NCBI GenBank assembly: GCA_902702965.1
Contig: CACRXP010000155.1
Coordinates: 898,589 to 962,588 of the forward strand
Length of the DNA: 64,000 bases
Origin: Spirometra erinaceieuropaei
Taxonomy: Eukaryota; Platyhelminthes; Cestoda; Diphyllobothriidea; Diphyllobothriidae
Direction: 5' to 3'
Position 1 is the first letter of the stretch. Each line of letters starts with the position of its first letter. Shown piece by piece: positions 32,760-45,276 of the stretch. The notes under the pieces were generated by a model that made no database searches, was not told the origin of the DNA, and worked only from the letters and a program-made list of their open reading frames with translations. The position numbers and the translations under genes were made by a program.

Positions 32760-33120
32760 TCGTTACTGGGACGCGAGAGGCTTGTCACCAGCCTCGTGGG
32801 CGCTCGAGGCCAATCAATGCTGCCCCTTCCCTGATTGGCTGGCGAACACTGCGACAGTGCGAAAGGCGCACACATAACCTGCCTGGAGAGACCGTCCGCG
32901 GCAACTGCTTGCAAAAACTTTGTGTCGCACTTCCTCCGCAGTAAAAGTTGTGCAACCCAATCCGTCTTCCCTTACTTTTGATTTGGAAACCTCTGTCTTG
33001 TCGGCCATACCATCCCGACAATCACACGCATCTAGGTCACACAACGTTCTGGTAATTTTTCATGACGCTGTTTTACCCGCACAGAGCATTTTTCGCTGGA
33101 AACGAATGAGAGAGCTGGGT
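32760..33120 (-). promoter_or_regulatory. GC-richer region with CCAAT-type boxes, possible promoter area
   Basis: The segment is less AT-rich than its surroundings and has CCAAT boxes in both orientations (CCAATCAATG at about 32810, GATTGGCTGG at 32832). It contains the possible first exon at 32976-33008. No TATA box or start site can be fixed. This is a weak, compositional call. Confidence 0.25.
32976..33008 (-). CDS. Possible first coding exon (11 codons)
   Basis: On the minus strand ATGGCCGACAAGACAGAG opens a frame, MADKTEVSKSK, that ends exactly at a donor, TCAAAA|GTAAGG, in phase 0. MAD- is a common N-terminus and GGGATGGCC is an acceptable start context. The exon at 24090-23833 on the same strand begins in phase 0 and would complete a protein of about 96 residues across an 8.9-kb intron. 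The evidence is only a start codon plus a donor, so it could be chance. Confidence 0.3.
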
Positions 33121-34260
33121 TTGTAGACTAGCTGCACTGGTTACTAAATCCAAACTTGAACTGTAGGTTGTCTGAAGGAAATTTTCTTTATGCCAGTGAC
33201 ACGGTATTCGCTGGAGTAGTAATTCAGCCGAAAAGTGGTTCTCCAACTTCGGCATCAGAATTCAAGTCTCTATAATTTGCATCGCCGCCCTATAGGAGGT
33301 AGTGAAATTACTTTCCAAAACGTTATTTAATTGTGTTAGTGGGCTTCATCGATGTAATATGTCCATAAGACCCCACAAATGCGCATGTGCTGTTTCTTCG
33401 TTGATAGCTTCAAATCAGAGCAAGATTAATTTAGGTCCCGAACGCTGCTTTAGATGGCTAAACCACTATTTGGATGACAAATGTTAACACCCAAAATCGT
33501 GCGCCACGGATTTATACTTGTATACTCTTATCATCTCTGGTGCAGATTGTGGACATCGAAATACGACGGGACAACCACTGAATAACTGCAGACACGTTTT
33601 TCCTGGGGGATAGTCCATCCGCCAACTGAACCGCTCTGACCATTTAGGCCGAGGGTTCGTCGATTTTTTCCTTTTCTAATTCTTCCGAAAAATGTTTAAT
33701 AACAGCTTACTGGTTGCGACGATACCAGCCGTGTGGTCTCTGACCTGGAATTGTATGGCTAAAGAGTGTTTCTGTAGTTCGCTCTGCAATCACTTTTATA
33801 TCATTTCCATGTCATTTCCGATGCCCTTTATTTTCCCATAAGTGGATGCGCCTTATGTCGACCGGATCACAACTCAAGTTACACAGACTCGCGACTTTTG
33901 ATAATCGTTCTGCACTAACTACAGTCCTACCTGCCTGGAGCACGTCGTCACTGCGTCCAAACTTGACCCCCCCCACTGCACTTGATTCGGACAAGCCACT
34001 GGTGCAATAGAGTGTGAGGCTGTCTCCGAGGCATCCACCCTCATGACGACTGAACCACCCCCGCACTACAATAAACCTGACGCGTCTGGACCTATTGCAA
34101 GACATTATAAGTTGTGTCTTAAGAATCTGCCAAATGAGGGGACAGGTCTCCCTTGGTTAGGACTGTGGGTTAGACTGCAAATACCACTCCTTTCGATTGT
34201 CCAATCAACCTCCTCCATTATGTGAGATCAAATAAATTCCTCAAAATGTATCCCGGGACG
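33121..34260. other. Unassigned interval
   Basis: No convincing exon. The minus ORF 33812-34105 and plus ORF 34043-34225 have no domain. Confidence 0.35.
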
Positions 34261-34425
34261 CGTAAGGCACGCGTAGATTGGTTGTTCAGCTTTGCCAGAC
34301 ATTGTGTTCGTGCCCACCTTCCAGTCGTCTTGACTCTGTTTTGCCACCAGAAGACGGTAGCCAGTGTGGGCGAAGGGAGAGTGAGGCAGGCTTTACCGAG
34401 GTCTTCTGAGTTCATGTTGTGAGAC
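34261..34425 (+). repeat. Diverged repeat B fragment
   Basis: TTTGCCAGACATTGTG, TCGTCTTGACTCTGTTTTGC and GGAGAGTGAGGCAGGC follow the repeat B core in order, with many substitutions. Confidence 0.5.
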
Positions 34426-35860
34426 AGTGTAGGGTCTGCCCGGCTAGACTACCGAGTACTCGAAAGTACAACCATCAGAGAAAAAACCTGCAGATTAGCA
34501 GGGAGTGTTTCTCTTCCAACCAAATCACCGTGTTTCAAAGCCCAGGTCAGAGACGGGACAACCAGGGGCTGGGGATGAGCCCGACATGTTAGGTTGAGCT
34601 TGGCTCAAGAAATTTTTGTTGGCTCTAACCCACATTTGCTGACAGCACAGGCGTTCACTATGAGCTCTGGTCCGTATCGAAATACGTATCCGGTCTTTCA
34701 GCTAGTACCTACGACATCAGCATGGTGAATCTTTTCATCTTTATATATTACTGAATACTTGCTGGCAGTTTGTAAATATTACCTGGCTAATCCGTTGAAC
34801 TAAGATATCCAAAAAAGCTTTCGGAGAGAATCTAAAAGTACTTGTCCGAATGCATTTATCTTAAGTTCTGCTGAAATTAAAAAGTCTAGCATACATGTCA
34901 GTATGTTGAACTGTTTCACCTTTTTAGATACACTATCTAATGAAGTACTGACCGAAGTTGTGAAATGCGTTTCAAAAAACATATCAGTACCCGTGTAGTG
35001 TGCGTCAAACGTCAAAAACAAACCGCTCGGTGCACCGAATACTGCGCGTTTTTGCAACATCTGCTGAACTTAACTCTACGCGATAGCGGCCGCAGTTAGA
35101 CCGCGAGAAACGATTATCTACGTGTGCAAAAAAAACATGACCTTTGCGAAAGTTGCAGATGTGCGCAGGTCGTGTGCAGACGACAGGACGCGCGTTCATT
35201 TCCGGAGACTGCGAAAATCGCTGATTGTTGTGGTAGATGCGGCTTCAATGGTCGGCACAATTTTTGCATGGACAAATATCTCACCTCATTAGAGGATCGG
35301 CCATCTTCAGTTCAGATTTATTTAAGTGACTTCAGCAAATCAGAGGACAAAGACAAAGGGGCCTTTGGCATTTCTGTTCCTTTCTGCTTTGCCGAGGCTG
35401 GAGGGTTTGTTATGCTGTACCCAATCAGTAGCCGAGGCATTTTCACCAAAAAAACAACGACAGACTTCTAGAGCTACCTCTAAGTTATTTCCAATTCTCC
35501 GACAGTCACGGTCTGTGTGCACACTAAGAATGCTTGAAATGTGAAGTGGGGTAAGATTGGTTTCTAGTACGAATGCCATACCAGGTAAGAGACAGTCAAA
35601 ATTTCTCGTGGCATGGGAGGAGTAGGCGCCTACCTTGGCATGACGGGAAACTCCCTCTGATGTCCGCTTAAACGGCCTCGAGGGCTGGAGAGCAAGGACT
35701 GTGCTGAATTTTAGTTGGGTCCATTTCTTCGAATGGTTGCTCAATAAGTTCGCACATTGGGACTGCACGCCGAAGTGTAAAATCAGTCAGACAGACACTG
35801 GGACGGTGGAGGTGTGACTGTTGAAACAAGGATTTTTTATTTCTCGCGGTGTCTCGGGGT
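34426..35860. other. Unassigned interval
   Basis: The plus ORF 35124-35471 is cysteine-rich at its start, and the overlapping minus ORF 35340-35768 is 142 codons. Neither shows a domain I recognise or splice borders, and they exclude each other. Confidence 0.35.
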
Positions 35861-35898
35861 CTAACTCTGATTCATCATCTGAGACAGTTAGAAATGTA

Positions 35899-35934
35899 CT
35901 GAGGAGGGGCACTCGGGTGAGAATCCGAAACGTT
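35899..35934 (+). ncRNA. Hammerhead-ribozyme-like core, plus strand
   Basis: CTGAGGA is followed by a stem II in which CACTC pairs with GTGAG around GG, then ATCC, GAAA and CGTT. The downstream AGCTGAATAAAATTCTTGTC matches the sequence that follows the cores at 10525, 46951 and 60411. This is probably a relic of a Penelope-like terminal region. The expected GTC triplet is GTT here. Confidence 0.45.
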
Positions 35935-36404
35935 AGCTGAATAAAATTCTTGTCCCAGCAATCAACTGCCTTCTGGATCCCACATTTTCGCTTGTATCAG
36001 GCGCCACTCACCCGCAAACGTCGTTCAGGTATGCGACCAGGTACGACGTCGGTCATGGCCGGATTTGCCTCCGTTACTACGATCTCTCAGCAGTTCGGGT
36101 TCTGGACAAAAATGACATTTTTATACGATCATGAGGTGAAACCTTTATGCCAGGACTAGGTTGATATTTACTTAGACGCCCTGAAAAGGCGTTTATTTTG
36201 ACTAGCTTATAAACCCCCCACCGCCGGAAATCTGCGTGTTGCACTGGGCCAAAACGTGGCCAACATTGGATCGTGGTATACGTTGGTCAAGCTGTAATAA
36301 GTCTGCGTGGGGCCTTAACTACAGCCGTCTGTGCCTAGGACACACGTAGACAGAGGCTCTCTTGCCAAACCTCATTATCAATCGTTGGGAGTGTTCAAGC
36401 ACTT

Positions 36405-36700
36405 TACTGGTGGGCGAGAGAGGCAAGCACTCGCAAATAACATTGCGGGCACACTCGCCCCGATGCGTCTTGAGACTCAATTTAGAGTCCCACCAACAGC
36501 CACGCAGCGTCTAGTAATACAGGCAGAATAACATTACAGGCGAAAGTAAGGGAGACTGGAATGCCTACTTCCGGCTTGTTAGCCGTCATCAGTCAGCCAT
36601 ATCAAACCCCAGGATTTGAACCTCTGGGGCCGGGAACCCCGTTCCGTTGGTTAGACGTCACGGCCACGGCCTCGTTGTCTTGTCGATTGCCTGCCTATAC
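36405..36700 (-). repeat. SINE family A, diverged minus copy
   Basis: GCGAAAGTAAGGGAGACTGG, TTGTTAGCCGTCATCAGTCA and CCTCGTTGTCTTGTCGATTG follow the family order. The tRNA-like head is strongly altered. Confidence 0.6.
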
Positions 36701-36734
36701 CACTGGTTATTTACCCAATTGAAACCTACAAGAC

Positions 36735-36920
36735 AAAGAGCCTGTGACTCAATGATTAGAGTGCTAGACTTCTAATTAGCAGAGAGGGGGGTTCGAGCCC
36801 CAGTATTTGCAAAACCTGCGGTCAGGTACGACTAACTGATGATGGTCAGTAAGCCAGAGGCGGCCATTTACGTCTATGGGCAATGCAATTCTGCAGATAT
36901 GACTTCCGCTTAAGCAAGCA
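36735..36920 (+). repeat. SINE family A, plus copy with tRNA-like head
   Basis: GAGCCTGTGACTCAATGATT, GACTTCTAATTAGCAGAGA and GGGTTCGAGCCCC form an A box, anticodon loop and B box. The body GATGGTCAGTAAGCCAGAGG follows. Confidence 0.65.
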
Positions 36921-38129
36921 TAGACATGACTGGGCGGCTGTAAAGGGTGTGATGGTACACTAATTTGTCAGCGAGCCAAAAAAAAGGAAAAAGACTTTCA
37001 AATTGACCGTGATGCACTTCGTCTGCAGTTTGAAGGCACCTTAATGCGGCATTCAATCTGTAGGAATTCCTTGTGATATAATGGAGGATTGTTTCTTGGG
37101 GAGCGAGAGTAGATAAAGGCAGTCCAGCAAGAGAGACATTGAGACTTTTATTAAACTCTGATAATAAGTTCGGAGAGACTTTGGGTTAGGGAAACACAAC
37201 ATTAATCAAAGGTCTCTTGTATGACCCATATTTCTATGTCATCTGAGAGTTGCATGTATCAGTCATTTGGTTCGGCTTGAAGTCTATGGCCTTTAACACC
37301 ATACACTAATGACTTACAATGGAATTTACTTCCGGTCGAGTTCTATAAAATCTGGGTTTTCTCCGGGCCTATTAACAAATGGTTGTCCTTATTAACAATA
37401 TCGAGGCGGGTCTCATTTCGGATCTCTATCAATTTAGATTTTTCGCCTAAAATCTCCTCTCGTCTGAGCTACCGTCAACGCAGCAGCGTACGTAGGCTAC
37501 CAACTCTGCTAGTCGAACCGGTTACTTGTAATCCCTCCTCTCGCTAGGTGTCGGATTTTATTCAAAGTAGCAAGGAATAGTAAGGGAGAATTCTGTGCAT
37601 GAGGTTTTGCTTTGATACCCAAACCCATAGTCAGAGACTTCTAAAAATACGGCCGATGAGGGACAAGAGGGACAATAGTTTTCAGAACGCAGTTGCCATC
37701 CAACCACATGGCCATCATGACTGTCAGCTACCGCAATCATCGCATTCGTCGCGCTTGGCGCGATGATGACATGCTTGCCCCGCATGCGAGTCGTTAATTG
37801 CCGCAAGTTCCGCATTAATTTGAGCGGAGAACCGAAAGTCGGGCGAAAAAATTATTACTCCAACGATCCTATCTTCTTTTCAACTGTACTCGGAACTGGC
37901 ACCTCGGCTCAAGGGTTTTTTGATTATCAGTTGCTCATACTGCGACCTTTTTATCAAATCGCCTCCCCAAATATACTCAAAGTACGAATTAATTCATTAA
38001 ACACTCAGCGCCGGTACCATGTAAATGTCCATTTACGTTCTACGCCGATTCAATACCGATGTAGAATGTAACCGTGAGGGTACCTCATCATCAGTGTGGT
38101 TTTAAGCGTTTCCAATATGCGTTCTGTTA
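36921..38129. other. Unassigned interval
   Basis: The minus ORF 37558-37815 (85 codons, MRNLRQLTTRMRGKHVIIAP, stop overlapping AATAAA) has a protein-like composition but no acceptor or recognised domain. I leave it unassigned. Confidence 0.35.
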
Positions 38130-38475
38130 TATATGCTATCTCTTTTTCGGTAATGCCATTCTGTCTGTATCATGCGCCGCAGTGCGTCTGCTGGGTGGGC
38201 TCGAGAGAGAGCCGGTTAGGCACAACGGGACGATTCAGTTCCGTAAGAACGATCAGTGAGCGTCCCTCTACCATTGTACATTCCCGATTGCAATCAACAG
38301 GACAACGAGTCTGTGGCTCGGTGGTTAGAGGCGTTGGACTTCTAACTTACAGGTCGCGAGATCGGGCCCCCGGTGTTCCACACTTCAGGGTTGGGTATGT
38401 TTGGTTGAGGACGGCTAATAGGCCATAAATGGGCACTTCAGTTTCCCTTGTCTTTGTCGGTAATAAAATCTGTTG
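38130..38475 (+). repeat. SINE family A, two head-to-tail units
   Basis: The first unit is a tail (CTTTTTCGGTAATGCCATTC ... GTGAGCGTCCCTCTACCATT). The second starts ATTCCCGATTGCAATC and carries the head GTGGCTCGGTGGTTAGAGGC and CGAGATCGGGCCCCC, up to CTTTGTCGGTAATA. This is the clearest direct dimer in the window. Confidence 0.75.
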
Positions 38476-38479
38476 AAAT

Positions 38480-39410
38480 AGTGACCAAAATTGTAAATTT
38501 TGTTTTGACTCTCAAAAATCACATAAGTAGTATTGTAATATTAGTTATGACGCAGCAAATCCCAATAAATTTCAGTTATCTCAGAATGCTGGCTTTTGAA
38601 TAAAATTCTTTTTTACCGTCTGCAAAAGCTACACTCTCTGAAAAGTACTATTTATGCAGCATGCGTTCTTCTCATTTATTGCCGATGACTTCTTAAATGC
38701 AATCAAGTTTTATAGAAACGCGTACGGAAATATTCTTTATTGTAGAAAATAACGTCCAATTCAAATTTGTAAACAGAACCCATTTTGGTCCTTAATAGTT
38801 TCTAATCATAAGATTTTTATTACTGTGAAAAGTTAATTTAAAAAGCACTGTTTCAGCCCGTTTAATAATGCTACTTACAAACTGTACAATCAATTTCGCA
38901 TATTTTTATGAGTACTATATGACCCCTTCCTAACAGCGTGGAGAAATGTGCGATATTATCTATAACGGAGTATATACAGCATGTATATAGGAAACCCTGA
39001 ATGTAACTGCAACGGCAGGTGAGGCAAAATATTACCAGGGAATTATAAAAGTTTTAAGAAGACGAAATTTGCATTTCTCTTTAATTAGAAAATTTAAAAC
39101 AGCGCAATTTCCCACCAAGAAAGAATATTTTCGTGCGCATTTGCTGTAAGATATAATTGAATTTAATTGACCATCAACAATCAATAAGAAAAATGTGCAC
39201 TATGTAACTTATCATTTCTCGGTGAAGTATAGGTTTTTTAGAAGGCGAAAAAAAGTTTATTCAAAAGTCGGCATCCAATCGTGACCTAAATATCTTAGGA
39301 TTATGCCGCATGATAATTAATACTAAAACTCAACTTGAGTAATCTTTTCTAATCGAAAAAAATATTTCCGAATTTCGGATAAAATTGCATGAGATAGCCC
39401 ATCTGTTTAA
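38480..39410. mobile_element. Long-TIR Tc1-type MITE, diverged subfamily
   Basis: Left-arm blocks CATAAGTAGTATTGTAATAT and TATCTCAGAATGCTGGCTTT, and right-arm blocks AAGTCGGCATCC and TGCATGAGATAGCCCATCTG, are inverted relative to each other. The left terminus is lost. Confidence 0.6.
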
Positions 39411-40226
39411 CTCATGTTTTAAATTGTAGATTTTATATATTTCTCCAAAATCAACGGGCGAACTGAAATTGAATTTTTCTACACATTCCTAGCAGGTGTA
39501 ATCTGAATGCAAAGAAACTTTTGATCTGGAGCGTTGTAATCGTCTTGGTTATAACCAGCAACAATCACAGAAGCCATGTCGGGAGAAAGGTAGAGTATGA
39601 AAACCAGATTATCTAGTCAGAGCTCGTGGATCACCATTCAAACTATTCTTATCGACTTCTGGACGGAATTGAGAATGTTGATGTTGAAGAACAAAATCTA
39701 AGGTTTGATTTTCGAAATTTTTTTCGGGTAAGCAGCTTACGCAAGTGACAAAAAGCGCACCTGCAAACCTCCAAAATGTCCTTGTGTGAAATTTGTTTAT
39801 ATTGAATGGTCTCAACCAGCGCATGCACTTGTTTGACCGCATTCCAAGAATGCCCTGCCGATAAGGTCCTGAACTCGAAAACTAATGGAGGAAAGAGTTG
39901 AGTTTTTGTTTATTTCATACGCTGTGGCCTCACTTCGGGACTCGACGCCCTTAGGTTAGTCCTTTATGTAGGGTAGATCGTCACAAACAAGACGTTTGAC
40001 GGAATGGTCCTTGCTGTCACCTTGACCTTGAAAATGGACTCGTCGGCCAGTGAGCGCATGTGGTTGCGTGACGATCTCAGGCAAACCATTTCGTCCAGTG
40101 ATGACTGGTAATTGTCGTACGTCGCCAGCAAATTAATCAGAAACCCTGGATAAAATTTCAGAAAAAGCTCTTTTTCGATAAAAGATGAGCGGCCGCACTA
40201 CGGTTAGGAATATTCCCGACAAATTG

Positions 40227-41103
40227 CAGTGACTGTGCTATCTCATTAAAAATACTGGCTGAAATTTTGAAATGCATTTTAGATTTGAGAAGATTGCTTA
40301 AGCAGGGCTGTAATATTAATTACTGTGCAGCATAATCGCGAGGTACTTCACTCGCGTCAAGATAACGAAGTTTGAGCTGTATTCCTTCTCCCCGTCTGCA
40401 TGATCTACACCTTGTAAAAATAACGACTTAGTTGTATGAATCGTCTCTTCTGTTTTTTATCCATATAAATGCAAGCACATTCTATGGAAAGACGAAGAAA
40501 ATATTTGTTCTTTTTTATTTGGTAGCACACTACGTCCTATGCGAATTCGGGGATGTTTAAAGCCGTGAAATTTCCATTTGATGAAAAATCATATCTCCTC
40601 AGTTGTTAATGCTGCTTATGCTAATGACCCCCACATCACATTGGCTTTAAAGGTATATACAAATTTTCGACCCTCCTTACATGAATGACATACATTTTTA
40701 AAATCAGAAACCCTGAATGGAAGCGTGACGGTCGTTCGGGTTCAAAATTTTCCGGAGGATGTTAAAGGTCTTTTAAAACCAGATTATAATTTTCCCTTAA
40801 GTAGAAAATTGTAAAACGACCGTATTATGTTAAAAACAAGGAAGAGAACTAATACATTCGTGCATATTTTCTGTGAAATATATTAAAGTTTATAAGGGCA
40901 TAGACAATAAGTTAGAAGATCCCTACTATCTATGTTACAATTCTTCACAGAGTGGTTTACTGCAGACGGCTGGACAAAACTTATTTTAAAAGCCGGTATC
41001 CTGATATGATGAAAATATCCTTGGATCCTTCAACGCGATCTTTTAGAGTCAAAAACACATTTCTAAATTTTGGCTAAAATTTCCTGAGATAGCATATGCG
41101 CTG
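40227..41103. mobile_element. Long-TIR Tc1-type MITE, diverged subfamily
   Basis: Starts CAGTGACTGTGCTATCTCAT and ends CTGAGATAGCATATGCGCTG followed by TA. The arms are inverted over most of their length. About 877 bp, with no coding sequence. Confidence 0.7.
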
Positions 41104-42177
41104 TATATCTAGATTACTTACCATACCAGTGCTAATTAAATGGTTCTAGTAGTAAAGGTAGTGGCTTGGCAATTTTATCATGATTCATATTGACCAAATT
41201 GTGAATTTTATGCTGTTTTCTCTTAGTCGGCTTATCTATCCCGGAAAGAATTTCAAAAGTCCTTTTGCGATTGATTATGACCAGAACGATTAACCTGATT
41301 GAAGGCTAGCTTGCTTTGACTGTAAGAAACACTATCAACTCCCAACTAATCGTCTCTTAGCGCGGAGGCAAGTCAGTACAGTGAAAATTGCGGAAATCGT
41401 GGCGGCAAAACGTTGCCTTTAAAAATTCCCAGAGTTGGAGCCGCTTTCACCTACTTGTATCCCAAAGCAGCTTTGAATTATAAGACACAAAACTACTCTA
41501 TAGCTTTGACGGCCATTTTCCGCGCTATCTGGATAGTGACTTTCGATGGGTCTTCAGAATTGTGATCTCCGGTCTATATCACGCAACAATTGCTCCTGCA
41601 TGTACGCTCACAAGAAGCCCCGAAGGTAGTTTCCACTTTCTTTTTCAAAAGTTTGCCTCGCCTCGTCTAAGCTGAGATCGAGCTTGCTGGCGGTACTTAT
41701 GATGCGGGTAGACTGATGCAGCCCTGTTTCTGACCTGCTTCGCTTCCGTTTAACTTATCACCGCCCTGCCCGCCAACTGGGTCCAAAAACACGAACATGC
41801 ACATGCACCCCACGCATGATCACGGTAGCAAATGTGCCACGCACTTACCACACCCCACATGTTTGGGCTAGTCCGTTTTCTCTCTCTCTCTCTCTCTGTC
41901 TCCATATACGACGCCCACCGTTGCTATCTGAAGACGCGGCCGTGACCTCGAGTGTAAATATGGCAGACCCTAGAAAAGCTTAACAGGGTGACCAATACGC
42001 GTTAATTAACTCGGAAACGTCCCCAGGCATGATAAAATCTTTTCGGTGGGGTAGGTGAGTAGGAACTCCCTCGTACTACGGATGGCCTTGCACAAGATTC
42101 CAGGCGGAGTATCTATTTGCGAGTCACAACTCAAACTCTAGCCCCGACCCTAACGTTTATCGTCTCAGAATTTAGCT
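41104..42177. other. Unassigned interval with a (CT)n tract
   Basis: Contains a CT dinucleotide run at about 41880-41898. No exon or repeat of the window is recognised. Confidence 0.4.
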
Positions 42178-42440
42178 TAAGGCGTGGCCTACCAACTAAC
42201 AGGTCGTGAATTCAAGCCTCGGGCGTTCGACAGTTCGGGGCTGAGTATGACTGGCTGGCGACGGCTAACAAGTCAGAAACGGCCATTCCAGTCTCCCTGG
42301 TCTTTGTCGGTAATATCATACTGCCTGTATCATGCACCGCTGTGCGGCTGCTGGCTTCGCTCGAGAGAAAGTCCGTAAGGCACAACGGAACGAGTGAGTT
42401 CTGTAAGGACGATCGGTGAGCGTCCCCTACCATTATATAT
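42178..42440 (+). repeat. SINE family A copy, 5'-truncated head
   Basis: AACAGGTCGTGAATTCAAGC (B-box side of the head), GGCTGGCGACGGCTAACAAG, GCACCGCTGTGCGGCTGCTG and GACGATCGGTGAGCGTCCCC follow in order. The ORFs 42184-42378 and 42212-42598 are read through it. Confidence 0.7.
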
Positions 42441-43720
42441 CTAATGTTAGGACACCGGTTCTGTGCGAACTGCGTTGGTCTTCGTTCATCAAGGTCGAAC
42501 TGCCATTGAGGTATGATTGGAACTTCTACAGTGCGCGACAACATATAGGTCTTTCGCAAACCGTGCCATAGACAACACTGGCCATCGCTTCTACCCATTT
42601 ATGTAGTTCGTTGTCTGCACTGTTATTGCTGAGGTATAACCAGTGCGTAACTGCTCATAAGAATGAACTGACTAGAATGGCATTATTACGGGACCTTAAA
42701 AAGGCATCATGTCATTTAAAACGGTAAAGCTTAAAAGAATGGGTGTAGCCAGATTCGAAAAAAACACGCAATCCCTTGGTTTCGAAACCCAACTGGCATT
42801 TTTCATCTGGTCGAAAATATTTTCGCAGAGCCTTCCTCACTTTAAAGGGGACTCTGGAATTTTTTATTTAATCACGAGAAGCTGGTTCACCTTGTAAGCA
42901 GACTTTGGAGTATTTGGTGCCCGCTGTTAATAAAAACTTCAATACTTCCGTTTGTCTAACTTTGCGCCTTCCAACTTCGGAACGTTCATCTTTGAGACGC
43001 CACAAATTGAAAAAAAATTACTGATGTGGACTCCGTTTGGCCTAGATTTCGAGCGAAACATTGTTGACCTGGTTATCCTCAAAGATACTATATCCTTCGT
43101 TCGTTGGAAAGTCTTTCAAGGAATAGTCAGCAGGTAGCAGAGAACGAGCTGCTGTCTCTCTTCATCGTGACAGGCTACTAAGGCTTGTGCTGCTTTAATT
43201 GCACCGTTGAATATGACCTTTCCAATTGCGAACTGCAAGCTCCGACCTTACTTGACTGCGGTGCCACTCTGTAAAACAGCCAGACACTCCTTAGGCAATC
43301 TTCCTATCAGAATGTCACAGTAGCTTTTTGGCAAAAAAACTAAACTTGCTTGAAAGGTGTCAAGAGTTTTTTGCCCGTTGTCTATGCGCAGCGTTGTAGC
43401 CCTGTGGACACCTCACGAAGTGACGTTTCGGCGTAGTCCTAGTTGCATCGTCATGTGAACGCTCCCGGGCACGAGCATCCGCGCACATGACACTCAGTAA
43501 TTAAGTCATTAGCCTTTCACCACCAGACTGGTGACTCGTCAGGAGACATGTCACTGACTTGTCGACAGCTTGGCCGATAGTCAGCCCCGTGGGAGTATGT
43601 CGGTGTCTCAGCGCCTTTAAGAGGACTTTGTGCTGTACATAAACAGGGCTGTAAGCAAAAATGGATCATAAGAACCTACAACAGAGGACCTGGACTCAAT
43701 AAACCAACAAAAAGGGAGGT
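42441..43720. other. Unassigned interval
   Basis: Downstream of the minus-strand exon at 44133. The plus ORFs 42709-42897 and 42952-43137 have no domain. No repeat is recognised. Confidence 0.4.
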
Positions 43721-43730
43721 TTCAACGTAC

Positions 43731-44133
43731 GGGTTTCGTAGCAGCAAAAAGCTCAGTCAACTTTGAGGCCTCGGTGAAATTGGTTTGCTGTTGTGCGGGT
43801 CTGGTGAATCGTAGCTGAGCCCTTTGACAGGGGCTCTGCTTGACTGGATAAGCGCTCTCTCGGTGTTGGTCCGCGGCCTCCTTGAGCACGCGATGCACGT
43901 TGAGACGAGTTATTACGCGATTTTGCACTTCGCTCAGGGGGAAGCTCACCAAGCCCGACTCCTTCCTGACAAAAGTTCGGTTGAGTGCCTCGTCGGTTGT
44001 GGATTTGTGATGACTCGGCAGTACCAGAGGCACCAAGCTGGGCTTCGGGGCAGTCGTCCGGCGTTCCTGTGTGTCCTCGCTGCCCATCTCACTGAGAACT
44101 GCCGGTCTCTGGCTGCCGGCCATGTGCGTTAAG
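43731..44133 (-). CDS. Coding exon of the doublecortin-type gene (3' border uncertain)
   Basis: Minus-strand exon preceded by a good acceptor, TTCACGCCTGCTCCAG|C. It is open from LTHMAGSQRPAVLSEMGSED through RTTAPKPSLVPLVLPSHH and RTFVRKESGLVSFPLSEV to a stop at 43722. The first base completes a codon whose first two bases end the exon at 50640-50027, so the phases agree. Two donors are possible: CTTG|GTGAGC (exon end 43950, the better site) and CCC|GTACGT (end 43731). Both leave phase 0. Reading to the stop instead would make this the last exon. Composition suggests a disordered, Ser/Thr/Pro-containing region with no named domain. Confidence 0.55.
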
Positions 44134-44350
44134 CTGGAGCAGGCGTGAACGTCAAGGTCAGCGGAAAAAAAACGTGTTAGGAGCGTAATCTGCTTATAAT
44201 TAAAAGTGCCATCAGAGTGCTGCTGACTGAATTCATGGTGAACACCGATAGCAGCTAGAAATCTGTACGGTCGGGCACATACGGAGCTTACAACCCCAAT
44301 CGTCGCCACTTAAATGAGTCCTGAGTGCTCAAAGCCGGCTGAATGTCATA

Positions 44351-45276
44351 CAGTGAATGACCAATCTCACGAAATGTTGGCTAAATTCTGAAATCTGTTT
44401 TCGACTAGGAAGAATTAATAAGGTAGTATTGTAATATTATTTATCATGTTCTATAATCCTATAGGACTTCGGACTCGCCAGGCTGCCGGTTTATGAATGC
44501 ACATCTTTTCGACCTTCTGTAGAAATCTCACCCGGTAAAAAATGACTACTTAAGTAGCATGCATTTTCACATTGATTTTCGATGACTTTGCAAATTCAAA
44601 TACGTCTTGTATATTTATATTTATTTATATTTTATAGAGAATTACGTCATCTTTATACTTCATACTCGAAGAAGGAGTATAATCAGGAATTAAAAAGTTT
44701 TCGGATTCCCGACTAATTTGAAGCCTAATCTGCTGTTGCATTAAGGCTTACTGATTTCAGTCCGCAAGATGCATTCGTTCTGCGTAAGGAAAATCGCGTA
44801 TTCTTCTGCGTCCCTAAAAGATGCTATATAAAGTCAACAAAAGTTTAAAATGAATGCGAAATATGTTGTAATTTCATGACGAGCAGTGGTAGATGGACGG
44901 GTACGATGCTATATGAATGGTCATTGCGCGGTCTTCAAAAATCGCATAATTGGAAACTTTTTTAAAACCTAATTATACTCCATCTTTGAGTATAAAATAT
45001 AAAATGACGTGATTTTTCAAAATATATTTGAATTTGCAAGGCCATCGAAAATCAATGAGGAAACTGCATGCTACTTACATAGTCATTTTTTGCCGAGTAC
45101 GGTTTCCACAGGAGAGTTATAAGCACTGTTTTCAAAGGCTGACATCCTAACGAGTACGAAAGATTATAGATTATGCCGCAGGATAAGCCGCATTACAACC
45201 GCGCCTAAGTAATCATTCTTAATCAGAAACGCATTTCAGAATTTCAGTCAACATTTCATGAGATCGGTCACTCCCT
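44351..45276. mobile_element. Long-TIR Tc1-type MITE (926 bp)
   Basis: TA-CAGTGAATGACCAATCTC at the left and GAGATCGGTCACTCCCT at the right. The arms share inverted blocks, for example GCATTTTCACATTGATTTTCGATG and its reverse CATCGAAAATCAATGAGG, over several hundred bp. The right terminus is slightly damaged. Confidence 0.75.

Noticed and set aside
34800..35768. Cysteine-rich plus ORF 35124-35471 and minus ORF 35340-35768 as a small zinc-binding protein or an exon
   Set aside because: The cysteines do not form a recognisable motif, the two frames exclude each other, and no splice borders were found.
37558..37815. 85-codon minus ORF with a stop overlapping AATAAA as a terminal exon
   Set aside because: Composition is protein-like, but there is no acceptor with a pyrimidine tract and no family match. 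Kept as unassigned.
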